Positions 17,930 through 26,558 are shown, counted from the first letter of the stretch. The stretch: DNA of 34,617 bases from Paracoccaceae bacterium (GCA_030758115.1 JANREX010000037.1:1-34617), one strand, 5' to 3'. Notes: a model not told the origin generated them from the letters alone. Made by a program: numbers and translations.

Positions 17930-18301
17930 TCAGACCAGACCGCGCCAGCGCAGAAAGGCCAGCGTCAGCGCCGCCAGAAGCAACATGTTGAATGCCAGCC
18001 CGCCCAGCAGCCCAAGGACCGCGCCGCGCCGCCTGTCGGCGGCATCGATCGCGCGCAGGTGGGCGCGCACCTCGGCATGGGCGCGGGCGACCCTGTCACG
18101 GTCGATCCTGAGGGACAGCTTGGGATGGGTGGCCAGCGTCTCGGCCTCTGCGACCAGTTGCGCCTGCGCACGGATACGCGCGGGCAGGCGGCGACCGGCG
18201 CGGTTCAAGCGCGTCTGCAGCGGGCCACGCCTGAGCGAAAGCTTTTCGTCAAGCAGGGCGCAAAGGTCCTGCGCCATGTGGGAAATATCATCTTTGTGCA
18301 A
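17930..18301 (-). CDS. Small membrane protein of unknown function
   Basis: A 123-residue protein with a soluble, Arg-rich, probably helical N-terminal part (LRRGPLQTRLNRAGRRLPAR) and a single C-terminal transmembrane helix (about residues 93-115, AVLGLLGGLAFNMLLLAALT). I do not recognise the family. The TTG at 18301 has GGAG 8 nt upstream; an ATG at 18277 gives a 115-residue alternative. It is the last minus-strand gene after the flavin oxidoreductase. Confidence 0.65.
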   Translation of the reverse strand: MHKDDISHMAQDLCALLDEKLSLRRGPLQTRLNRAGRRLPARIRAQAQLVAEAETLATHPKLSLRIDRDRVARAHAEVRAHLRAIDAADRRRGAVLGLLGGLAFNMLLLAALTLAFLRWRGLV

Positions 18302-18387
18302 AACGCGGGCTCCGGCAATGGGCCCATCCTAACCGTAACCCCTTGCCGGGCAAGTGGCGACAGCAACAGCCGGCAGGCAAACCGCGC

Positions 18388-19395
18388 TCAGGCCGCCTGC
18401 GTCGCCATCTGGATATCGGCAAGGGCGGTGGCGGCGATCTCGAAAGACCGGACCCTTGCGGCGTGGTCATGGATCATGCCGGTCACCATCAACTCATCCG
18501 GGCGATAGCGCGCCACGATCTGCGCCAGACCGCGATGCACGGTATCGGGTGCGCCCACTGCGGACACCGACATCGCCTCTTCGACCATGCGCATCACGGG
18601 GGCGGGCACATGGGCCGCGAGGTCATGGACCGGGCGCGGCAGCTTGCCCGGCTGACCGGTGCGCAGCCGCGCGAAGGACAGTATCTGCGAGGATCGCAGA
18701 TACTGCGCCTCGGCATCGGTATCGGCGGCGCAGACACCGGCCGCCACCATCACATAGGGTTTGGCCAGATAGGCCGAAGGGCGGAACGTGGCGCGATAGG
18801 TCCGCAGCGCCTCGTCCAGCATCTGTGGCGCGAAATGCGAGGCAAAGGCGTAAGGCAGCCCCATATAGGCCGCGAATTGCGCCCCGAACAGGCTGGACCC
18901 AAGGATCCAGACCGGCACATGGCTGCCCTGCCCCGGCACCGCGCGCACCCGTGCATCGGGGGCCGCATCGGCAAGGTAGCCCAGCAGTTCGGACACATCC
19001 TGCGGAAAGGTATCGGCCCCGTCCATGTAGCGGCGCAGCGCGCGGGCGGTGCCCATGTCGGTGCCCGGCGCGCGCCCCAGACCCAGGTCGATCCGGCCGG
19101 GAAACAGCGCATCCAGCGTGCCGAACTGTTCGGCCACGACCAGCGGCGCATGATTGGGCAGCATGATGCCCCCCGATCCCACCCGCATCGTCGAGGTCGC
19201 CGCAGCGACCCGCCCGATGACCACCGCCGTTGCCGCACTGGCGATGCCGGGCATGTTGTGATGCTCGGCCAGCCAGTAGCGATGATAGCCGAAGCGTTCC
19301 GCATTCACCGCAAGATCGACGGTATTGGCCAGCGCCTGCGCGGCCTCGGCGCCTTCGGGGATGGGGGACAGGTCGAGCAGCGAAAAATGATGCAT
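18388..19395 (-). CDS. LLM-class (luciferase-like) flavin-dependent oxidoreductase
   Basis: A 335-residue bacterial luciferase-like TIM-barrel protein of the MsnO8/YhbW type. Visible signatures are the N-terminal [23 protein letters not shown], the [20 protein letters not shown] stretch and the [14 protein letters not shown] motif near residue 118. It would use FMNH2 from an unknown partner; the substrate is unknown. The ATG is preceded by AAGGA at about 9 nt. A 27-bp perfect inverted repeat lies within the coding sequence at 18679-18705. Confidence 0.93.
   Translation of the reverse strand: MHHFSLLDLSPIPEGAEAAQALANTVDLAVNAERFGYHRYWLAEHHNMPGIASAATAVVIGRVAAATSTMRVGSGGIMLPNHAPLVVAEQFGTLDALFPGRIDLGLGRAPGTDMGTARALRRYMDGADTFPQDVSELLGYLADAAPDARVRAVPGQGSHVPVWILGSSLFGAQFAAYMGLPYAFASHFAPQMLDEALRTYRATFRPSAYLAKPYVMVAAGVCAADTDAEAQYLRSSQILSFARLRTGQPGKLPRPVHDLAAHVPAPVMRMVEEAMSVSAVGAPDTVHRGLAQIVARYRPDELMVTGMIHDHAARVRSFEIAATALADIQMATQAA
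18679..18705. repeat. 27-bp perfect inverted repeat within the flavin oxidoreductase gene
   Basis: CAGTATCTGCGA (18679-18690), spacer GGA, TCGCAGATACTG (18694-18705). The arms pair over 12 of 12 positions. It encodes about the residues QYLRSSQIL of the protein, so it is in frame and does not break it. It could be an mRNA hairpin or a protein-binding site. Confidence 0.8.
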
Positions 19396-19458
19396 GGCAT
19401 GTGTTCCTTTATGCGGTCACTCTAGCCCCGGTTGCGCCCTGCGCCAAGTCCCCGCCCG

Positions 19459-21321
19459 TCACAGCGGCCAGACGATCAGCAGCAGGGGCAGGCTGACGGC
19501 CACCACCAGCGCTTCCAGCGGCAGGCCAAGCCGCCAGTAGTCGCCGAAGCGGAAACCGCCCGGCCCCAGGATCAACGTGTTGTTCTGATGCCCGATCGGG
19601 GTCAGGAAGGCGCAGGAGGCACCGATCGCCACCGCCATCAGGAAGCTGTCGGGATTGACGCCCAGCGTCGCGGCGATACCCAGCGCGATGGGGCACATCA
19701 CCGCCGCTGTCGCCGCGTTGTTCATCACGTCGGACAGGAACATCGTGACGATCAGGATCACCGCAAGGGCCGCGATGGCATTGCCCTGCGCCACGGTGTC
19801 GACCAGCACGCGCGCCAGCACATCGGCGGCGCCTGTCTGCTCCATCGCCCCGGCAACCGGGATCAATGCGGCCAGCAACACGATCACGGGCCAGTCGATG
19901 GCGGTATAGACCTCGCGCGGGGGAACGGTACGCACCACCATCGACACCAGCACCCCCAGCGCAAAGGCCGCCGCCGCCGGCAGGACGCCGAAGGTCACCA
20001 AGGCAATGGCCCCGCCCATGATCGCCGTGGACAGGACCGCCATCCGCGCGTCAGGGATCCGCAGGTCCCGTTCACCCAGCGGTACACATCCCGTTTCATT
20101 GGCGAAATCCGACAGCACGTCACCCGGCCCCTGCATCAGCAGCAGATCGCCCGATTTCAGCTTGAGTGTACGCAGACGCGCCCGGGGGCGGCGGCCCTCG
20201 CGCGCGACGGCCAGCAGGTTCAGACCGTAACGCGACCGCAGATGCATGTCGCTGGCCGACCGTCCCACCACCGACGACCCCGGCAAGACCGCCAGCTCGC
20301 GCAGAAGGATCTCATCCTCGCGGCGGTTTTCGTCCTCATCCTTGTCGTCCTTGTCATCCTTGTCGCCTTCGCCCGTATCCGCGGCCTTGGCCTTGCCTGC
20401 CTTTTCGGACTTTTCTTCCCTGTCCGAGGACGAACCCTGCTCTTCCAGCTTGATGCCGAAGGCCGACAGCGCCTCGGCCAGCCCTTCAACGTCAGCCTCC
20501 AGCATCAGGATATCGCCCTCGCGCACCCGGCGTCCGCCATGGGGCGCGATCATCTTGACCTCGTTGCGGATCAACCCGACGATCTGCGCATCGGCCCCTG
20601 CCATATCGGTTTCGATCTGGCGCAGCGTCATCCCGATGGCCTTGGCCTTGGCGGGCACGCGCACCTCGGTCAGATAGGCACCCGTCTCGAAGCCCTCGGC
20701 GCCGGAGGCCTTGCGCGCGGGCACAAGGCGCCACCCCAGCAGCACCACGAAGATCACACCCAGCACCGCAACCGATACGCCCACGGGGGCAAAATCGAAC
20801 ATCCCGAAATGCCCGAGCCCTGCATCGGCCCTGAACCCGGACACGATCAGGTTGGGCGGCGTGCCGACAAGGGTGGTCATGCCCCCCAGGATCGTGCCGA
20901 AGGCCAGCGGCATCAGCACCTGCCCCGGCGTCAGATCCAGACGCCCCGACACCTGGACGGCAATCGGCATCAGCAAGGCCATGGCGCCCACGTTGTTCAT
21001 GAAGCCGGACAAAAGCGCGCCCAACCCCATCAGCGCACCAAGTGTTGCAATCCTTCCCGCATCTCGCGGCAGAACATTGCGCGCCAACCGGTCTACAGCG
21101 CCGGATTGTTGCAACCCATGGCTTAGAACCAGAACGCAGGCCACGGTGATGACCGCAGGATGACCGAAGCCCGCAAACGCATCCGCCGCCGGTACGAGGC
21201 CCACGACAACACAGGCCATCAGCGCCGCCAGCGCCACCACGTCATGGCGCAACCGCCCCCAGAGGAACAGGCCCATCGTCAGGGCCAGGATGCCGAAGAT
21301 CATCATCTGCGAAAATGTCAT
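19459..21321 (-). CDS. DASS/SLC13-type anion transporter with TrkA-C (RCK-C) domains
   Basis: A 620-residue inner-membrane transporter. The N-terminal half has several TM helices with the family motif FMNNVGAMALLMP and GTPPNLIVSG; the C-terminal half repeats it as VMNNAATAAVMCP and PIGHQNNTLILGP. Between them (about residues 205-430) lie two TrkA-C-like domains (ending in VREGDILMLEAD and KSGDLLLMQGPG). An unusual, highly charged linker (residues ~293-340, with DKDDKDDKDEDE) separates the two. Homologues move sulfate, phosphate-like or dicarboxylate anions with sodium; the substrate cannot be read here. I start at 21321, which follows AGGAAGG; an upstream in-frame extension is not supported. 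Confidence 0.88.
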   Translation of the reverse strand: MTFSQMMIFGILALTMGLFLWGRLRHDVVALAALMACVVVGLVPAADAFAGFGHPAVITVACVLVLSHGLQQSGAVDRLARNVLPRDAGRIATLGALMGLGALLSGFMNNVGAMALLMPIAVQVSGRLDLTPGQVLMPLAFGTILGGMTTLVGTPPNLIVSGFRADAGLGHFGMFDFAPVGVSVAVLGVIFVVLLGWRLVPARKASGAEGFETGAYLTEVRVPAKAKAIGMTLRQIETDMAGADAQIVGLIRNEVKMIAPHGGRRVREGDILMLEADVEGLAEALSAFGIKLEEQGSSSDREEKSEKAGKAKAADTGEGDKDDKDDKDEDENRREDEILLRELAVLPGSSVVGRSASDMHLRSRYGLNLLAVAREGRRPRARLRTLKLKSGDLLLMQGPGDVLSDFANETGCVPLGERDLRIPDARMAVLSTAIMGGAIALVTFGVLPAAAAFALGVLVSMVVRTVPPREVYTAIDWPVIVLLAALIPVAGAMEQTGAADVLARVLVDTVAQGNAIAALAVILIVTMFLSDVMNNAATAAVMCPIALGIAATLGVNPDSFLMAVAIGASCAFLTPIGHQNNTLILGPGGFRFGDYWRLGLPLEALVVAVSLPLLLIVWPL

Positions 21322-21454
21322 GAGAAAGCCTTCCTGCGGGCGGCCGGATCCGGTGTCGCATTGCGCACGATAGATACAGCAGATCAATCACTTGACGATT
21401 CTGCAACCGCTGGCGGTGCGATGCGGCCTGCCCGGTCAGGGGCGCTGCACCTCA

Positions 21455-21600
21455 TCCAGCCTGGCGGCAAGGATCGCGCCTCGCGGACCGGCACCGGCGC
21501 ACCGATGACCGCACCGGGCGCATCCAGCGCGGACAAAAGCCAGGACAGCACCAGCTTGGGGTCGATCAGCCTGTCCGCGCGGGCCTGTTCCGGGGATCGG
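21455..21600 (-). pseudogene. Remnant of an MFS-type permease N-terminal region
   Basis: On the minus strand this stretch encodes DRLIDPKLVLSWLLSALDAP followed by GAVIGAPVPVREARSLPP. As far as I can recall, that resembles the first segment of a family of Rhodobacterales MFS permeases (DPK-x-VL-x-WLL, then PVREAGSLLPQ). No start, no further TM helices, and the frame soon ends. It sits in a 591-nt gap between the transporter and the hydrolase. The match is from memory and partial. Confidence 0.45.
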
Positions 21601-21659
21601 TCAGAGTCGCATATCCGAACAGGCGATGCGGCCCCTGTCCCGGCTGCGGTTGCGCCGCG

Positions 21660-21860
21660 ACGACCGCGGGTGAACGCGCTGCATTCGCGGGCGGTGGACA
21701 GGCTGGGTACCGGCCTGCGGGTCGCCGCGCGCGATGGCGGCGGCATGATCGAGGCGGTCGCGCGCAGCACGCCGCCCTTTGCCCTGGGCGTTCAATGGCA
21801 TCCGGAAGACCTGCTCCATGCGCGCAGGCAGCGCGCCCTGTTCCGCGCTTGTGGATGCCG
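21660..21860 (+). pseudogene. C-terminal remnant of a class I glutamine amidotransferase (peptidase C26/PuuD type)
   Basis: The plus strand encodes VNALHSRAVDRLGTGLRVAA, then MIEAVARS and FALGVQWHPEDLL, which match the C-terminal part of gamma-glutamyl-GABA hydrolase-like proteins, including the His-Pro-Glu of the triad. The N-terminal half with the nucleophile Cys is absent, and no start with ribosome-binding site is visible, so this is a truncated gene. It happens to be in frame with the hydrolase downstream. Confidence 0.6.
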
Positions 21861-21912
21861 CGCGCCCCTGATGGCGTGGACAGACCCTGCGAAAGCGATT
21901 ATGCCCCCGCGC

Positions 21913-22671
21913 ATGCTGAACATCATTCGCCATGACGGCCCCGATGGCCCCACCCCGCTGCTGATCGCCCACGGCCTTTACGGGTCGGGGCGCAACTGGG
22001 GCGTGATCGCCAAGCGGCTGTCCAGCGATCGCACCGTGATCGCGGTGGACATGCGCAACCACGGGATCAGCCCCTGGATGGACAGCCACACCTATCCCGA
22101 CATGGCCGAAGACCTCGCCGCCGTGATCCGGGCCGAGGGCGGGCCGATGGCGGTGCTGGGCCATTCCATGGGGGGCAAGGCCGCGATGATCCTGGCCCTG
22201 ACCCATCCCGACCTGGTGGAACGGTTGATCGTGGGCGATATCGCCCCGGTCGGCTATGCCCATGATCAGAGCCGATACATCGCCGCGATGCAGGCGGTGG
22301 ACCTGTCGCTGGTCGAAAAGCGGTCGGATGCCGAGGCGCAGCTTGCGGCACTGGTGGATGACCCCACCCTGCCCGCCTTCTTCACCCAGTCCCTCGATCT
22401 CAAGGAAAAACGCTGGCGGCTGAACCTGGATGTGCTGTCGCGGCAGATGCCGCATATCCTGGGCTTTCCGCAGGTTGACGCAAGTTTCGGCAAGCCCGCG
22501 CTGTTTCTGACCGGGGCCAATTCGCCCTATGTGCAACCCGAACATCGCGCCACGATCAAGGCGCTGTTTCCCGCCGCGCGCTTTGCCAAGATACCCGGTG
22601 CCGGCCATTGGCTGCATGCCGAAAAACCGCGCGAGTTCGAAGCGGCGGTGCGGGCCTGGCTGGCCGCCTGA
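21913..22671 (+). CDS. Alpha/beta hydrolase, YbfF-like esterase family
   Basis: A 252-residue alpha/beta-fold hydrolase. The oxyanion region is LLIAHGLYGSGRNWG, the nucleophile elbow is LGHSMGGKAA (Ser), DMRNHGISP is typical of YbfF-like esterases, and the catalytic His is in IPGAGHWLHAEKP. The length matches E. coli YbfF (254). Its natural substrate is unknown; YbfF-type enzymes act on short acyl esters and thioesters in vitro. I prefer the ATG at 21913 (MLNIIRH); an ATG at 21901 is also in frame. Frame continuity upstream into the amidotransferase remnant is accidental. Confidence 0.9.
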   Translation: MLNIIRHDGPDGPTPLLIAHGLYGSGRNWGVIAKRLSSDRTVIAVDMRNHGISPWMDSHTYPDMAEDLAAVIRAEGGPMAVLGHSMGGKAAMILALTHPDLVERLIVGDIAPVGYAHDQSRYIAAMQAVDLSLVEKRSDAEAQLAALVDDPTLPAFFTQSLDLKEKRWRLNLDVLSRQMPHILGFPQVDASFGKPALFLTGANSPYVQPEHRATIKALFPAARFAKIPGAGHWLHAEKPREFEAAVRAWLAA

Positions 22672-22676
22672 GAATG

Positions 22677-22712
22677 AAAAAGGCAGGGGGCCGCATCAGC
22701 GCACCCCCTGCC
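22677..22712 (-). terminator. Intrinsic terminator, minus strand
   Basis: On the minus strand GGCAGGGGG and CCCCCTGCC (22704-22712 with 22682-22690) form a 9-bp stem with a 13-nt loop, followed directly by five T (22681-22677). It would end minus-strand transcripts coming from the small membrane protein and cytochrome b561 region. Confidence 0.85.
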
Positions 22713-22825
22713 ATCTATCGGGACGGTGACGGCCCCAACGGGGACCCCTCCCTCGCACCGTCTCCGTCCCGCCTGTCCCGAAGGACAGGATCCTTGCCCG
22801 CTCGGCAGAGCGGGACAAACCCGTG
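22677..22825 (-). ncRNA. Candidate structured RNA or sRNA-like 3' UTR
   Basis: Read on the minus strand, this gene-free stretch forms four consecutive stems: 22814-22808 with 22803-22797 (7 bp, 4-nt loop); 22789-22783 with 22778-22772 (CCTGTCC, loop TTCG, GGACAGG, a UUCG tetraloop); 22771-22764 with 22726-22719 (8 bp); and the terminator stem with a U run. It follows the stop of the 61-residue membrane protein at 22826. A separate promoter is not obvious, so it may be a processed 3' UTR fragment. I do not recognise a known RNA family. Confidence 0.4.
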
Positions 22826-23011
22826 TCAGCCGTTCTCGTATAGCTTGCGTGTCACCGCCCAGGTGACGGGAAACGCCGCCAGGAACCCGATCAGTGCCGC
22901 GATCAGGATCGGGTAAAGCGTGTCATAGCCCGTGGCCAAGGCGGCGATCACGCCGACCCCCGCCAGGGTTGATCCGATGAACAGGTGAAGGATGAAGCCC
23001 AGTCGCAGCAT
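22826..23011 (-). CDS. Small two-helix membrane protein
   Basis: A 61-residue, almost entirely hydrophobic protein with two predicted TM helices (FILHLFIGSTLAGVGVIAAL and TLYPILIAALIGFLAAFPVT), ending in ARKLY-like TRKLYENG. Rhodobacterales relatives are often labelled CTP synthetase by propagation from a neighbouring gene; this protein has no CTP synthase features. The ATG at 23011 has GGAG upstream. It lies downstream of cytochrome b561 on the same strand (72-nt gap) and may be cotranscribed with it. Confidence 0.75.
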   Translation of the reverse strand: MLRLGFILHLFIGSTLAGVGVIAALATGYDTLYPILIAALIGFLAAFPVTWAVTRKLYENG

Positions 23012-23083
23012 GGTGCACTCTCCGTGACGAATCCGACTTGAATCAAGTCTAGGACAGCAGGGCACCCTTCACCTTGATCTGTG

Positions 23084-23584
23084 TCAGACGGATTCGCTTT
23101 TCCGCATGCGTTGCATCAACCCGTCCTTGAGCACGAACTGATGATAGAGGGCGCCCGCGACATGCAGGGCGATCAGACCCAGCAGGATCACCCGCATGAC
23201 CGAATGCGCGTCCGCCGCAGCCTCGTTGGCGCGGAACCATGCCACGGCACCGCTGATCGGCATGGCGATCAGCAGGGCATAGAGGCTGTAATGGGTGACA
23301 TGCGCGGCCATGCGTTGCAGCGGCGGATCGACCTCGGGCAGCGGCGGCACACCGCGTTCCTTGCGCAGATAGAGACGCGCGGCCGTCAGCACGAAGAGCA
23401 GGAAACCGCCGAAGACATGCGCGGCCACCAGCGGATCGAAATCCGGGATCAGGCCGTCCTCAAGCATGTCGAAGGCTTCGGTAATCGGTTCGTGCAGGAT
23501 GTATTGCAAGGCCAGAACACCGAAAACCAGCCAGTGCAGCCGGATCTGAAGACGCGAATAAGCAGTTGGAACGGGTGTCGGCAT
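23084..23584 (-). CDS. Cytochrome b561
   Basis: A 166-residue, four-helix di-heme b-type cytochrome of the bacterial YodB/CybB type. The heme-ligand histidines are visible in IRLHWLVF (helix 1), AAHVFGGFL (helix 2), VTHYSLYALLIAMP (helix 3) and ALHVAGALYHQF (helix 4). Such proteins pass electrons between quinol and periplasmic acceptors, for example superoxide in E. coli CybB. The ATG at 23584 has GAGGG 7 nt upstream; a GTG at 23605 would add 7 residues. Confidence 0.9.
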   Translation of the reverse strand: MPTPVPTAYSRLQIRLHWLVFGVLALQYILHEPITEAFDMLEDGLIPDFDPLVAAHVFGGFLLFVLTAARLYLRKERGVPPLPEVDPPLQRMAAHVTHYSLYALLIAMPISGAVAWFRANEAAADAHSVMRVILLGLIALHVAGALYHQFVLKDGLMQRMRKSESV

Positions 23585-23657
23585 TTGCGGCCCTCGCTTT
23601 GACACATTCGACCATCAGAATACGATATCCCGTGGCCGTCGCCAAGCGAAACCGGGA

Positions 23658-23927
23658 TCAAGGCCGGTTGAGGCACAAAAACAGGTATTCCGTGCCCTGC
23701 AGGTCGGGCAAGGCCCGCTGCGACACACGTTCGGCGAATTTCTTGGACCCACGTTGACAGATGCTGTTGGCCAACGCCAGAAGCTGCGCATCCGTGGCCG
23801 AGGTGAAGGCCGGCTGGATGATGTTCACGCTGTCGCCATTATAGGCGGTCACCACGGGGTCCTGTGCCGGGACCTCGCAGGCGGCCAGAGCCACAAGGCC
23901 AAGGGCGGCCGGGATGATCTTGTGCAT
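23658..23927 (-). CDS. Small lipoprotein of unknown function
   Basis: An 89-residue protein with a lipoprotein signal (MHKIIPAALGLVALAAC, lipobox LAAC) followed by a short mature domain with the region SATDAQLLALANSICQRGSKKF and YLFLCLNRP. Two Cys in the mature part could form a disulfide. I do not recognise the family. The start is ATG at 23927; a TTG two codons upstream is less likely. It lies between lepA and cytochrome b561 on the same strand. Confidence 0.7.
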   Translation of the reverse strand: MHKIIPAALGLVALAACEVPAQDPVVTAYNGDSVNIIQPAFTSATDAQLLALANSICQRGSKKFAERVSQRALPDLQGTEYLFLCLNRP

Positions 23928-24041
23928 GGGCAATACTCGGTTCAGGCGCGCGGCGGCATGCGGCGCGCTGTGTGCGAGTATCGGCTCGGATTGGTAAATG
24001 CGGGGTTAACGCCACATTAATGCGGGGCTGACGAATGTGCA

Positions 24042-24064
24042 GGACGGGGCGCAAGGCCCCGTCC
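24042..24064 (-). terminator. Hairpin just after lepA
   Basis: GGACGGGGC (24042-24050) pairs with GCCCCGTCC (24056-24064) across a 5-nt loop, 2 nt beyond the lepA stop. There is no clear T tract on the minus strand, so termination is probable but not certain. Confidence 0.5.
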
Positions 24065-24066
24065 CT

Positions 24067-25866
24067 TCACGTGTCCATCTTCAGCGCGTTGATGAAGGCC
24101 TGCTGCGGGATCTCGACCTTGCCGAACTGGCGCATCTTCTTCTTGCCCGCCTTCTGCTTGTCCAGAAGCTTGCGTTTGCGGGTGGCGTCGCCGCCGTAAC
24201 ACTTGGCGGTCACGTCCTTGCGCAGGGCGGCCAGCGTCTCGCGCGCGATGACCTTGCCACCGATGGCGGCCTGGATCGGGATCTTGAACATGTGGCGGGG
24301 GATCAGCTCTTTCAGCTTTTCCACCATCGACCGGCCCCGCATCTCGGCGCGGTCGCGGTGCACCATGATCGACAGCGCATCGACGGGTTCGTCATTCACC
24401 AGAATGGACATCTTCACGAGGTTGTCCTGCTGGTAACCGGTCAGCTGATAGTCGAAGCTGGCATAACCCTTGGTCACCGATTTCAGACGATCGTAGAAAT
24501 CGAACACCACCTCGTTCAGCGGCAGGTCATAGACAACCATCGCGCGGCTGCCCGCATAGGTCAGATCCTGCTGGATGCCGCGCCGGTCCTGACAGAGCTT
24601 GAGCACATCGCCAAGGTAGTCGTCCGGCACAAGGATCGTGGCCTTGATGCGCGGCTCTTCCAGGTGATCGACATAGGTCAGATCGGGCATGTCGGCAGGG
24701 TTGTGCAATTCCTTCATCGTGCCGTCGCGCAGGTAGACATGATAGATCACCGACGGCGCGGTGGTGATCAGGTCGATGTCATATTCCCGCTCGATCCGGT
24801 CGCGGATCACCTCGAGGTGCAGCAACCCAAGGAAGCCGCAGCGGAAGCCAAAGCCAAGTGCGGCCGAGGTTTCCATCTCGAAGGTGAAGGAGGCATCGTT
24901 CAGCGCCAGCTTTTCGATGGCGTCGCGCAGATCCTCGAATTCGGAACTGTCGACCGGGAAAAGACCGCAGAACACCACCGGCTGCGAGGGCTTGAAGCCC
25001 GGCAGCGCCTTGGTCGCGCCCTTCTTTTCATGGGTGATCGTGTCGCCCACGCGGGTATCGCGGACCTGCTTGATCTGGGCGGTGATGAACCCGATCTCGC
25101 CGGGGCCAAGGGCATCGACGTTCTGCATCTGGGGGCGGAACACGCCGATCCGGTCCACCTGATGGACGGACCCGTTCTGCATCATCGTGATCCGGTCGCC
25201 CTTTTTCAGCACGCCATCCATGATCCGCACCAGCACGACCACGCCAAGATAGGCGTCATACCAGCTGTCCACCAGCATGGCGGTCAGGGGCGCGTTGCGG
25301 TCGCCCTTGGGCGCGGGCAGCCGCTTGACGATGGCCTCCAGCGTCTCGTGGATGCCGATGCCTGTCTTGGCGCTGACGCGGATCGCGTCGGAGGAATCGA
25401 TCCCGATCACATCCTCGATCTGGGCGGCCACGCGGTCACAATCGGCGGCCGGAAGGTCGATCTTGTTCAGGACCGGCACGATCTCGTGATCCGCGTCCAG
25501 CGCGTGATAGACATTGGCCAGTGTCTGTGCCTCGACGCCCTGGGTGCTGTCGACGACCAGCAGCGAGCCCTCGACCGCCCGCATGGAGCGGCTGACCTCA
25601 TAGGCAAAGTCGACGTGACCGGGCGTGTCGATCAGGTTCAGCACATAGGTTTCCCCGTCATCGGCCTTGTAGTCGATGCGGACCGTGTTGGCCTTGATCG
25701 TGATCCCGCGCTCGCGTTCGATATCCATGCTGTCGAGCAGCTGTTCCTTCATGTCCCGGTCCTGCACGGTGCCGGTGGATTGGATCAGCCGGTCGGCCAG
25801 GGTGGATTTCCCGTGGTCGATATGGGCAACGATGGAGAAATTGCGGATGCGCGAAAGCTCTGTCAT
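24067..25866 (-). CDS. lepA: Elongation factor 4 (LepA), ribosome back-translocase
   Basis: The 599-residue length is the same as E. coli LepA. G-domain motifs are present: G1 [10 protein letters not shown]2/switch [16 protein letters not shown]3 DTPGHVDF and G4 NKIDLP. The LepA-specific C-terminal domain ends with [20 protein letters not shown] and [16 protein letters not shown]. The start [19 protein letters not shown] matches the family; a longer in-frame frame upstream (to 25902) is not supported. It is divergent from the small secreted Cys protein across a 345-nt gap. Confidence 0.98.
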   Translation of the reverse strand: MTELSRIRNFSIVAHIDHGKSTLADRLIQSTGTVQDRDMKEQLLDSMDIERERGITIKANTVRIDYKADDGETYVLNLIDTPGHVDFAYEVSRSMRAVEGSLLVVDSTQGVEAQTLANVYHALDADHEIVPVLNKIDLPAADCDRVAAQIEDVIGIDSSDAIRVSAKTGIGIHETLEAIVKRLPAPKGDRNAPLTAMLVDSWYDAYLGVVVLVRIMDGVLKKGDRITMMQNGSVHQVDRIGVFRPQMQNVDALGPGEIGFITAQIKQVRDTRVGDTITHEKKGATKALPGFKPSQPVVFCGLFPVDSSEFEDLRDAIEKLALNDASFTFEMETSAALGFGFRCGFLGLLHLEVIRDRIEREYDIDLITTAPSVIYHVYLRDGTMKELHNPADMPDLTYVDHLEEPRIKATILVPDDYLGDVLKLCQDRRGIQQDLTYAGSRAMVVYDLPLNEVVFDFYDRLKSVTKGYASFDYQLTGYQQDNLVKMSILVNDEPVDALSIMVHRDRAEMRGRSMVEKLKELIPRHMFKIPIQAAIGGKVIARETLAALRKDVTAKCYGGDATRKRKLLDKQKAGKKKMRQFGKVEIPQQAFINALKMDT

Positions 25867-26211
25867 GCAGGGGGATATGATGGGGAAACCGGCTTTGGTC
25901 AAGGTGGCTTGAGGGGCTGCGCATGATCGACGCTGCCACCGGTGCAGGGCAAGGCGGTTCCCGACCGGATCATGGCCCGGCCTGCCCGTGGCCTGGCCCC
26001 GTCAGAGCGTCCCGTCGCCCGGAGCGCCGGGGCATCCGCGGCGGCCGGAACAACGGGAATGCGCGCCGCGCAAAACCTGCTGCCCGCGCATCGGCGCGGC
26101 ATTTCATCCCTTTGACAGAGGCCGTTTTTCCGGCATATTGCACCAGAGCAGAGCAGCCGCATGACACATTGCCGCAAAGGCAAGGCAGCGGAACAAGACA
26201 AGAGGCACGTG
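25867..26211. other. Divergent intergenic region (lepA / small secreted protein)
   Basis: A 345-nt gap without a convincing gene. The part next to lepA (to ~26100) is GC-rich with open frames on both strands but no recognisable protein. The right part holds a good promoter for the plus-strand gene (see 26112-26139) and a GC-rich 5' leader of roughly 65-70 nt. Confidence 0.5.
26112..26139 (+). promoter_or_regulatory. Sigma-70-like promoter for the small secreted protein
   Basis: TTGACA at 26112-26117, a 16-nt spacer, then CATATT at 26134-26139. It lies about 70 nt before the ATG at 26212. Confidence 0.6.
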
Positions 26212-26535
26212 ATGAAGAAGATGCTGTTGGCGGCCGCCCTGGCCGGTATGCTGGCCCCCGTGGCCGTCGTGATCACGCCAGGCATGGCCATGGCCGGCCC
26301 GATCGACCGGGCCTGCATGTCCTCGGATCGCAAGGCGCGGTCCGCGCGGCTGTGCAGCTGCATCCAGCAGGTCGCGGATCAGACCCTGTCGCGCAGCGAT
26401 CAGCGGATCGCCGCGAAATTCTTTCGCGACCCGCAGAAGGCGCAGGACATCCGCCAGTCGGACAGCCAAAATCACGAGACATTCTGGCGCAAGTATCGCG
26501 CCTTCGGGGAAACCGCGGCTGCCATGTGCAGCTAG
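26212..26535 (+). CDS. Small secreted four-Cys protein (often mislabelled arginine transporter)
   Basis: A 107-residue protein with a signal peptide (MKKMLLAAALAGMLAPVAVV, cleavage after MAMA) and a mature part of ~80 residues: PIDRACMSSDRKARSARLCS, then CIQQVADQTL, FFRDPQKAQDIRQSD and AAAMCS. The four Cys (one, a CxC pair, one at the C-terminus) suggest disulfides or metal binding. Relatives are conserved in Rhodobacterales and are sometimes labelled arginine transporter without evidence; nothing here is transporter-like. The ATG at 26212 has AAGAGG upstream; longer in-frame starts lack a signal peptide. Confidence 0.82.
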   Translation: MKKMLLAAALAGMLAPVAVVITPGMAMAGPIDRACMSSDRKARSARLCSCIQQVADQTLSRSDQRIAAKFFRDPQKAQDIRQSDSQNHETFWRKYRAFGETAAAMCS

Positions 26536-26558
26536 GCCCGGATGATGATACGCGCGAC

